Of a DNA stretch of 64,000 bases, positions 8,501-13,547 are shown piece after piece. Under the pieces are notes generated by a model. That model did no database searches. It was given only the letters and a program-made list of their open reading frames with translations, and was not told the origin of the DNA. How positions within the stretch are numbered: the stretch's first letter is position 1; each line of letters starts with the position of its first letter. A program made the position numbers and the translations under genes. The stretch covers positions 10,400 to 74,399 of the forward strand of contig JBBPIJ010000012.1 in assembly GCA_038040395.1 (NCBI GenBank), read 5' to 3'. Source of the stretch: VAXT01 sp038040395. GTDB taxonomy: Bacteria; Actinomycetota; Thermoleophilia; Gaiellales; Gaiellaceae.

Positions 8501-8784
8501 AGTCGCTGTGGCGGGGCGTAAGGGCCAAGGTGCTTGCGCGGCGCGGTGAGTTGACGGAGGCGGAACGGCTCGCCCGCGAGGGGTTGGCGATGGTCGAGAA
8601 GACTGAGTTCGTCATGCACCACTCCTGGGCTCTGCTGGATCTGGCGGAAGTCCTGCGTCTGGCGGGGACAACCAGCGAGGCGGCGGGACTGGCAGAAAAG
8701 GCGCTCTCGCTCTACGAGAGGAAAGGCTGCGTAGTCATGGCCGAGAAGACCCGGGCGCTGCTCGCCGACCTCGCTGCCGCGTAG
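5575..8784 (+). CDS. Zinc-ribbon / class III cyclase / STAND ATPase / TPR signalling protein
   Basis: A 1069-residue cytoplasmic multidomain protein. Residues 1-25 are a zinc ribbon (Cys4, Cys7, Cys18, Cys21). Residues about 36-215 are a class III cyclase domain with SDVIGST (Asp45), GDAVMAVFG (Asp89) and AVNVAKRFEE carrying the expected Asn163 and Arg167. From about 230 follows an AAA/STAND ATPase: MVGREHERTLL, P-loop GPAGVGKS at 261-268 and Walker B LVVVFDDVHWAES. The C-terminal half is alpha-helical TPR-like repeats. It is full length for the family and intact, unlike the remnant at 4629-5312. Likely role is nucleotide-gated cyclic nucleotide production; the inducer is unknown. It is bounded by tRNA-Arg fragments 2 and 3. 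Confidence 0.88.
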   Translation: MATCSRCGEDNSKRARFCSACGAPLGREKIAAREMRKTVTVVFSDVIGSTSLGDARDPESMRRVMSRYFDEARAVHERHGGTVEKFIGDAVMAVFGIPTLHEDDALRAVRAAAEMRTRLDALNEELERDWGVRLQVRTGVNTGEVVAGDASGGQAFATGDAVNVAKRFEEAAPAGEILLGESTFRLVRDAVAVEAVEPLELKGKAGQIAAYRLLDVALEGRGGTRRLDAPMVGREHERTLLEQAYARAVRERSCHLFTLLGPAGVGKSRLAAEVIDSLRRDATVLVGRCLPYGEGITFWPLVEVVHQAAGLREDDAPDEARAKVESLLAGSPEAPTIADRVAHAVGLPAAPASPDETFWGIRKLFEALAQPRPLVVVFDDVHWAESTFLDLIEHVGDWARDAPILLLCLARAELLDQRPAWGGGKLNATSILLEPLTGEECSVLIGNLLGQADLPESVCGRISDAAEGNPLFVEEMLAMLIDDGLLRRQNGHWAAADDLAEVAVPPTIQALLAARLDRLEDAEREVIGRASVEGKVFHRGAVLELAPEVLRPEVPTRLLTLQRKELIRPSRSDFAGEDAFRFRHLLIRDAAYEAIPKQLRAELHERFAGWLEATAGERAREYEEIIGYHLEQAYYYGRELGPPDERARALAHRSAERLGAAGKRALAREDVGAARSLLSRAHSLVDPEERLWLELAPELAEALAERGEHAEAEALLAEAVERARARGKRGLEAHAQVQRAYMRIFSRPEGAGDEALRVAKQAMPIFEELDDAIGIAKAARLANMVLFQRGHLAETAKALELALARLGQSRDISIQAATWHRLMSAYFWGATPFDEFERRSRKYQDWAAVNRVQGRMLSGGTHFAVARAMRGHFDEARRLIDKGTRTLEGREPPIEVLMGKAQHGGWIENLAGDPSAAERVQREGYKALEAVGESGYRSTLAGELAQSIYAQGRYDEADRFAEISKDAAASDDVTSQSLWRGVRAKVLARRGELTEAERLAREGLAMVEKTEFVMHHSWALLDLAEVLRLAGTTSEAAGLAEKALSLYERKGCVVMAEKTRALLADLAAA

Positions 8785-8839
8785 CAGCACGGAAACGGGC
8801 TTATGAGGGGCATTCCCGCCCATCACCGACGGGCGGCGC

Positions 8840-8962
8840 TGGCGCGATCAGTGGCGCGCAGGCCCTCGACGTGGGATTGAACTGCCCGGTTTGCAGCGGC
8901 TTTCTCGGAAACGTACGCGGCTTCCTAAACCGCGTGCGCATGTTCGATTCATGCCGGGGGCA
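8840..8962 (+). repeat. Att-like site: arm repeat plus tRNA-Arg(CCT) 3' fragment, copy 3
   Basis: Arm pair TGGCGCGATCAG-TGGCGCGCA at 8840-8860 and tRNA-Arg 3' part at 8922-8962, identical to copy 1 in the tRNA portion (T-arm GCATG/CATGC). The arm-to-tRNA distance is 82 bases, 11 more than in copies 1 and 2, about one helical turn. Here the 5' side of the anticodon stem (CGCGG, 8916-8920) is also present, so more of the tRNA remains. The 8785-9059 gap between the cyclase and integrase genes holds little else. Confidence 0.75.
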
Positions 8963-9059
8963 CTCCGCATCACAAACGCGATCCTTGCGACACGCAGCTA
9001 TCTGCCGCTCGGTCTCGTGGACATCGAAGAAACCGACGATGGGATCGGGAGGCTGAGCC

Positions 9060-10217
9060 TTACACGCCGAAGACGCCCTCGAGGCGCGCCGCCTGTGCCT
9101 TTCGCTCTGCGCGCTCCCAATGGCCATAGATATCCGTCGTCACCTTGAGTGAGGAGTGGCCCAGGTGTCGGGATAGCCACGTGACCTGCGCCCCACTTTC
9201 GAGGGCCCGCTTGGCGTACGTGTGGCGGAGCGAGTGGAAGACTCTCGGCTCGCCTGTCGGCCCGAGTCGCGCGATGCCCGCCCTCGCCATTGCGGGGTAC
9301 AGGTAGCGACGCAGCAGGTTCGATCCGGAGAGGTGGCCGCTTGCGCTCTCGCCGGGGAAGACGACCACCTCGTTAGCGGTGGGCCGTCCGCACTCGCCCC
9401 ACCAGGATCCAAGTAGTTCGACCAGGTCGGTGGTCAGGTCGACATCGCGTCGCTCGTGGTTCTTCGGGGTCGAGATCGCGCCATCGGTATACGAGCGCCT
9501 TGCGCGGATGACCGCGTTCTGGAGGTCGATGTCTCCCCAGCGCAGAGCCAGTATTTCTCCCTGTCGCATCCCCGTCTTGAGCGCGAGGAGAAACAGGGTC
9601 TTGATGAGTCCCTCCGGCACCTCCGCGAAAAGACGCGGGAGCTCGTCGTTCTCAAAGTACGCGGCTTCCTTCCGCTCGGGCCGGGGTCTTTCTGCTCGAG
9701 GTAGATCGCGCACCGGATTCCGGGCCGCATACCCGTGACGAGCTGCGCTTTGCAGGCACGCCCCGAGGACGCGTAGGTGCTTTGCGCGCGTAGAGGCAGA
9801 CATTCCACGATCGCGCAGCAAGCTGTTGAACCTGGCCACATCCTCTGCTCGGAGCCGGCGAACGGGTTTTCGTCGGAAAGCGCTCTTGGCGTAGCTCATG
9901 GTCGGGGCGTAAGACTTAATTGTCGTCCTCTTGAGCTCGAGCGAAGCGAGCCAGCGATCCGCCCACTCTGCGAACGGCATGTTGGGCTGCGGCTGGTATT
10001 CGCCGTCGTCGACGGTGACAGCGATCTTCCGAAGTGCGCGCTCCGCTTGGCGACGATTGCGTCCGACACGGATCTTGTCGGCCCGTCCGTCCTCGCGGAC
10101 GACTACGTAGTACAGGGGTCCGTGGGGGCAAGTGCACCCGTTCGTCGCCTCTCGAAACGAGGTCCAAGCACGCTCGGCACCACAACTTCTCGAGTGTTTT
10201 GCTTGCAAGCTCGCCAT
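9060..10217 (-). CDS. Tyrosine recombinase / site-specific integrase
   Basis: A 385-residue phage-type integrase. A core-binding SAM-like domain lies at about residues 80-170. The catalytic domain from about 185 has all expected residues: Arg218 (KTGMRQGE), Lys252, His328-x-x-Arg331 (HSLRH), His354 (LGHSS) and nucleophile Tyr364 (TDIYGHW). It should cut and rejoin DNA at att sites. ATG 10217 is preceded by GGAGG. The gene ends 98 bases from tRNA-Arg fragment 3 and starts 108 bases from the 3' end of tRNA-Lys. Its leader contains GCAAATAGCG (minus strand, 10226-10235), a 10-mer also found in Arg att copy 1. It is probably the enzyme, or a relative of the enzyme, that built the surrounding cassettes. 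Confidence 0.93.
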   Translation of the reverse strand: MASLQAKHSRSCGAERAWTSFREATNGCTCPHGPLYYVVVREDGRADKIRVGRNRRQAERALRKIAVTVDDGEYQPQPNMPFAEWADRWLASLELKRTTIKSYAPTMSYAKSAFRRKPVRRLRAEDVARFNSLLRDRGMSASTRAKHLRVLGACLQSAARHGYAARNPVRDLPRAERPRPERKEAAYFENDELPRLFAEVPEGLIKTLFLLALKTGMRQGEILALRWGDIDLQNAVIRARRSYTDGAISTPKNHERRDVDLTTDLVELLGSWWGECGRPTANEVVVFPGESASGHLSGSNLLRRYLYPAMARAGIARLGPTGEPRVFHSLRHTYAKRALESGAQVTWLSRHLGHSSLKVTTDIYGHWERAERKAQAARLEGVFGV

Positions 10218-10325
10218 TTGCCCTCCGCTATTTGCGGTACTCCACTCGTACTCTCATCCGCCATGGCGACCCTACTGGGGCATGGGGGTTCAATCAAGAA
10301 GGCAACATTTGCAGGCGATTCACAG

Positions 10326-10398
10326 TGGGCCGGGCAGGGATCGAACCTGCGACCTTGGGATTAAAAGTCCCCTGCTCTACCGACTGAGCTACCGGCCC
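10326..10398 (-). tRNA. tRNA-Lys (anticodon TTT)
   Basis: A full 73-base cloverleaf: acceptor GGGCCGG/CCGGCCC with discriminator A, D-arm with GCTC...GAGC, anticodon loop CTTTTAA in a stem GGGGA/TCCCA, T-arm GCAGG-TTCGATC-CCTGC. CCA is not encoded. Divergent from tRNA-Glu 45 bases away. Confidence 0.95.
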
Positions 10399-10443
10399 CG
10401 AATTCGAGTGTATCGCCGGTTCCCCCGGCTAGACTCAACGCGG

Positions 10444-10516
10444 GCCCCCATCGACTAGCGGTCCAGGTCACGGCCCTTTCAAGGCCGTAGCGCGGGTTCG
10501 AATCCCGCTGGGGGCA
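10444..10516 (+). tRNA. tRNA-Glu (anticodon TTC)
   Basis: A full 73-base cloverleaf: acceptor GCCCCCA/TGGGGGC with discriminator A, anticodon arm CGGCC-CTTTCAA-GGCCG, T-arm GCGGG-TTCGAAT-CCCGC. CCA is not encoded. A TAGACT -10-like hexamer lies just upstream in the 45-base gap shared with the divergent tRNA-Lys. Confidence 0.95.
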
Positions 10517-10528
10517 CCTCGTCGTGGG

Positions 10529-10918
10529 CTACGAGACTGCGGGCGCGGCGGCGGTGCCGGGAGCGGCGTCGGCCGCCTCGACGTCCTTGTGGAACCGCCG
10601 GTGGACGTAGTACCGCGTTCCGCCGAGCTCGATCTTTCCCCAGATGCCGGAGACAGGACCGAACCTGGTATCGCGGGGGAAGGTCCCCAGCAGCTCCTTC
10701 GGCTTGGTGGGCGCCAGCGAGCTCGCCTTGAAGAGCAGGATGCGTTTATCCGTCACCGCGACGACCACGTACTTCGCGAGCCACATCAGGAGCAGGTAGC
10801 CCGTGAGGATGACCGACCAGGGGTTGATGCCGCCCTGCGCCGGAAACGCGGCCTGAAGCGTCTCACCCGGCTCGAGGTGCGGCTCGACGTTCTTCGAGAT
10901 CTTGTCCCGGATTGCCAT
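10529..10918 (-). CDS. Small PH-domain-like membrane-associated protein
   Basis: A 129-residue protein of unknown function. The N-terminus reads MAIRDKISKNVEPHLEPGET. A hydrophobic segment at about 34-52 (WSVILTGYLLLMWLAKYVVV) is followed by VVAVTDKRILLFKA, which with ELLGTF and the later GTRYYVHR resembles the bacterial pleckstrin-homology fold found in short actinobacterial proteins. ATG 10918 is chosen because upstream sequence runs into a tRNA-Val fragment. It is downstream of the LanC-like gene but separated by that fragment, so an operon is unlikely. Confidence 0.7.
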   Translation of the reverse strand: MAIRDKISKNVEPHLEPGETLQAAFPAQGGINPWSVILTGYLLLMWLAKYVVVAVTDKRILLFKASSLAPTKPKELLGTFPRDTRFGPVSGIWGKIELGGTRYYVHRRFHKDVEAADAAPGTAAAPAVS

Positions 10919-10958
10919 TGCGCGGACCTTAACCCCTCGAGCAGCTCGAGTCGCAACA

Positions 10959-10996
10959 TGGGCGGTGCCGGGCTCGAACCAGCGACCCCCTGCTTG
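10959..10996 (-). repeat. tRNA-Val 3' fragment
   Basis: On the minus strand this reads CAAGCAGGGGGTCG, T-arm GCTGG-TTCGAGC-CCGGC, then ACCGCCC plus A. It matches the last 38 bases of the intact tRNA-Val at 12280-12352 except in the T-stem, where paired positions differ together (CTGG/CCGG against CAAG/CTTG). No 5' half is present. Its left part abuts the stop codon of the LanC-like gene by one base. It is the expected displaced half left after integration into a tRNA 3' end. Confidence 0.78.
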
Positions 10997-10997
10997 C

Positions 10998-12209
10998 TCA
11001 GAGCAAACGGTCGGCGATCGGCAGCCGCGCGTCGCCGGCGACGCACGAAGCGAGGCACACCGCGACGCCTTCGTCGCCGGTGAAGAGCGAATGACGGCCG
11101 TGGCCCAGGCGCTCAGCGCGCGCCTCGACCTGCTCCGCCGCGTGCTGGGCGAACGCCCGCGCCCGCGCCAGCCACCGCTCGTCGCCGGTGCGGCGCCAGA
11201 GCGCCAGGAGCGCATACGCGTTGCCCGCGGTGCCGTGGCACAGCCCCGAGTCGTCTCGTATAGGCCCGGCGTCCCACACCAGTTGCCCGGCAGCCACCAT
11301 CAGCGCACTCCAGGCCACGTCGTCGCGCGCCACGTCGGCGAGACCTGTTAGGACGCCGGGGGCGCCGTGGCACCACTGCACGCGGATCCGGCCGTTTTGC
11401 TCGAGCGGGCCCTCGGCCCCCGGAGGCCAGTTCGCGCGCCCATTCTCGACCACTGCGAGCCGCATCAGGCTCTCGACGGCCCGTTGCTCGACCTCCACAC
11501 GCCGTTTTGGTGCGAGGAGCGCCTCGCCGCGCAGAAGCGTGTGGACATTGCCGACCAGGCCATGCGCCGGGCCGACGTACCGGGCGTCGTGCCCTGCCAA
11601 CCGCTGTGTCCAGAGCCACGCTCCGAGCGACTCGTCGTGGCGCCAGGTCTCCAGCAGGCGCTCGGCACCGGCCGACCACAGCTCCGCCCAGCGCGACTCG
11701 CCGGTGTGGTCGTGGAGCTGGGCTGCGAGCACCATGTGCCCGGGATGCCCGTACATCGGCTCCATCGCGGGCGAGTCGAGCGATGCGGCGACCATCTCGG
11801 CGAGTCGGTCGCGGCGGGCGGCGTCCGGCGACAGCCGCTCCGCAACCGCAAGTGCGCCCGGCGCGCCGAGCCAGACACTGTTCGCGCCGTCGTCGGGATC
11901 ATCCGACTCGGCCAGCAACCCGGCCTCGAGGCGGTCGACCAGGTCACGGTCGCCCGGACGCGGCGCAACGAGCCCGTCTGCCGCCAGCTCGGCGAGGGCC
12001 CAGGCAATCCCGGCGGCGCCCAAGTAAAGGCCGCCGGCCGGACGCGTGTCACCGCCCTCGACATCCGCAGGGTCGAGCGGCCAGCGTCCGTGGGCGCGGT
12101 CGAGCTCGCGGTCGGTGCGCTCGGCGATGCGGGCAATCGTGGCTCGTGCCGTCGCCTCGCTCCAGGGTCGATCGTCCAACGCCTCGTGGCGGGCAGGCGT
12201 GAACAGCAC
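10998..12209 (-). CDS. LanC-like (lanthionine synthetase C family) protein
   Basis: A 403-residue alpha-toroid protein when started at GTG 12209. It carries the family's glycine-rich repeats (GLYLGAAGIAWAL, VWLGAPGALAVA, MYGHPGHMVLAA, GPAHGLVGNVHTL) and all three zinc ligands: Cys280 (VQWCHGAPG), Cys324 and His325 (GLCHGTAGNAY). In lantibiotic systems LanC catalyses thioether ring formation. No precursor peptide or LanB/LanM gene is nearby, so it is probably a stand-alone LANCL-type enzyme, possibly for glutathione- or thiol-addition chemistry (inference). It is the only gene between tRNA-Val and the tRNA-Val fragment. The frame extends upstream through the tRNA, which argues for the internal GTG start. 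Confidence 0.85.
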   Translation of the reverse strand: MLFTPARHEALDDRPWSEATARATIARIAERTDRELDRAHGRWPLDPADVEGGDTRPAGGLYLGAAGIAWALAELAADGLVAPRPGDRDLVDRLEAGLLAESDDPDDGANSVWLGAPGALAVAERLSPDAARRDRLAEMVAASLDSPAMEPMYGHPGHMVLAAQLHDHTGESRWAELWSAGAERLLETWRHDESLGAWLWTQRLAGHDARYVGPAHGLVGNVHTLLRGEALLAPKRRVEVEQRAVESLMRLAVVENGRANWPPGAEGPLEQNGRIRVQWCHGAPGVLTGLADVARDDVAWSALMVAAGQLVWDAGPIRDDSGLCHGTAGNAYALLALWRRTGDERWLARARAFAQHAAEQVEARAERLGHGRHSLFTGDEGVAVCLASCVAGDARLPIADRLL

Positions 12210-12221
12210 CGGGCGATTATA
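12210..12221 (-). promoter_or_regulatory. TATAAT -10 box placing transcription start at the LanC-like GTG
   Basis: On the minus strand a consensus TATAAT (12216-12221) is followed by six bases and then the GTG at 12209. That spacing would start the mRNA at or next to the start codon, giving a leaderless transcript. No good -35 box is visible 16-19 bases upstream. Confidence 0.5.
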
Positions 12222-12279
12222 CGTGGGCTCGTTGGCCGCGGGCGTAGACGGAAACCTCGCGTTAGCAGACGTTTCTCGA

Positions 12280-12352
12280 TGGGCGGTGCAAGGCTCGAAC
12301 TTGCGACCCCCTGCTTGTAAGGCAGGTGCTCTCCCAACTGAGCTAACCGCCC
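12280..12352 (-). tRNA. tRNA-Val (anticodon TAC)
   Basis: A full 73-base cloverleaf: acceptor GGGCGGT/ACCGCCC with discriminator A, D-arm GCTC...GAGC, anticodon arm CCTGC-CTTACAA-GCAGG, T-arm GCAAG-TTCGAGC-CTTGC. CCA is not encoded. Its 3' half differs in the T-stem from the fragment at 10959-10996, consistent with the intact gene having received its 3' half from an integrated element. Confidence 0.95.
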
Positions 12353-12442
12353 GAATCGTGCTCTCACACCAGAGTACCCCGAACTGTCCGCACGCTCGGC
12401 TCATGACTTTAGGCGGGGGGATTCACGTCCGATAGGTAGGGC

Positions 12443-12700
12443 ATGTCGGAGCATGCTCATGTCGACCCTGCGCTCGCACCCATCACACCCGGCGACTCAT
12501 CGAAGCCGGCCCTGACGCCGCGCGAATCGGAGGTGCTGGCCCAGGTCGCCGATGGCCTCTCACACGACGAGATCGGCCGGCGGCTTTCGATCAGCCCCGA
12601 GACCGTTCGGACCCACGTCCGCAAGGCATGCGACCGCCTCAACGCACGGACGCGCACCCATGCGGTCGCTACCGCGCTCCGCCTCGGCCTCTTCCGCTAG
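12443..12700 (+). CDS. Small LuxR-type HTH protein
   Basis: An 85-residue protein that is little more than a GerE/LuxR DNA-binding domain: LTPRESEVLAQVADGLSHDE then IGRRLSISPETVRTHVRKACDRLNARTRTHAVATAL. A receiver or sensor domain is missing, so it is a stand-alone response-regulator output domain or a partner of another protein. The ATG follows a GTAGGG stretch. Neighbours (tRNA-Val, SDR) do not indicate a target. Confidence 0.85.
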   Translation: MSEHAHVDPALAPITPGDSSKPALTPRESEVLAQVADGLSHDEIGRRLSISPETVRTHVRKACDRLNARTRTHAVATALRLGLFR

Positions 12701-12718
12701 CCACGAGCAAGCGACCTC

Positions 12719-12796
12719 TTAACAGGGTCTGACCCCGCAAATCGTTACAGGGTCTGACCCCGTGAATCTTTACAGGGTCTGACCCCGTTAAGCTCT
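12719..12796. repeat. Three tandem copies of a 25-base unit with inverted core GGGTCTGACCCC
   Basis: The unit TTACAGGGTCTGACCCCGT recurs with a period of 25 bases (ACAGGG at 12722, 12747 and 12772). Each unit contains GGGTC-TGA-CCCC, a small self-complementary core. The array ends 7 bases before the TTG start of the SDR gene, so it occupies its promoter and leader. Similar GGGTC/GACCC hairpin units are known as dispersed repeats in other bacteria; this link is from general knowledge and was not searched. Confidence 0.8.
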
Positions 12797-12802
12797 TGCG
12801 CG

Positions 12803-13546
12803 TTGGGCCCGCTCGAACGGAAGACGGCTGTCGTCACGGGCGCCTCGAGCGGGATCGGGGCGGCGACTGCGCGCGCCCTGGCCGGTGCGGGCGCCAGGGT
12901 TGCGGTGGGCGCTCGCCGCGTCGAGCAGCTGGACCAAGAGTTGATCGGTCTCGAGCTCGACGTCACCGACACGGCGAGCTGCGAGCGCTTCGTCGAGCAG
13001 GCGCGGGCCGAGCTCGGAGGCATCGACATCCTCGTCAACAATGCGGGCCTCGGGCTCGGGCGCGACCCGTTCTCGGAGTCGAGCGACGAGGACGAGAAAA
13101 CGGTGATCGAGACGAACGTCCTCGGGCTGATGCGGATCACGCGTCTCTGCCTCTCTCACATCCGCGACGGTGGGCACATCGTCAACATCGGGTCGATTGC
13201 CGGGCGCCAGGCGTACGAGAACGCGGCTGTCTACGTCGCGTCGAAGTTCGCCGTGCGGGGGTTCACCTATGCGCTCCGCGAGGATCTGCTCGGCCGCCCG
13301 GTTCGCCTGACGACTGTCGACCCGGGTCTCGTCGAGTCCGGTTTCTCGACTGTGCGGTTCCGCGGCGACGCCGAGAAGGCGAAGAAGGTGTACGAACGGG
13401 TCGAACCGCTAACCCCCGACGACATCGCCGAGTGCGTTCTGTTCGCCGTCACGAGACCGCTCCACGTCAACGTCGACGAGCTCGTGGTCAAGGCATTGGC
13501 TCAGTCGAGTCCGACACGGATTCTGCGATCAAACATGGACGCGTAG
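12803..13546 (+). CDS. SDR family oxidoreductase
   Basis: A 247-residue classical short-chain dehydrogenase/reductase. It has an NAD(P)-binding TGASSGIG near residues 12-19, the NNAG motif (ILVNNAGLGLG), catalytic Ser in NIGSIAG, and YVASK with the catalytic Tyr and Lys. The substrate is unknown; the YdfG-like type often acts on 3-hydroxy acids. The start is TTG 12803, placed directly after the tandem repeats with no visible ribosome binding site, so initiation may be unusual. It is one base from the next gene and probably co-transcribed with the debranching-like enzyme and glycosyltransferase. Confidence 0.88.
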   Translation: MGPLERKTAVVTGASSGIGAATARALAGAGARVAVGARRVEQLDQELIGLELDVTDTASCERFVEQARAELGGIDILVNNAGLGLGRDPFSESSDEDEKTVIETNVLGLMRITRLCLSHIRDGGHIVNIGSIAGRQAYENAAVYVASKFAVRGFTYALREDLLGRPVRLTTVDPGLVESGFSTVRFRGDAEKAKKVYERVEPLTPDDIAECVLFAVTRPLHVNVDELVVKALAQSSPTRILRSNMDA

Positions 13547-13547
13547 C

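Noticed and set aside
8801..9127. Open frame across tRNA-Arg fragment 3
   Set aside because: The frame reads antisense tRNA sequence (HESNMRTRF), a common false protein signature.
10444..10516. tRNA-Glu as the right-hand partner of the Arg fragments because both end in GGGGGCA
   Set aside because: The similarity is limited to the acceptor end; anticodon arm and T-stem differ completely.
12719..12796. CRISPR-like array
   Set aside because: Only three units, 25-base period with about 6-base variable gaps, no cas genes; spacers far too short.
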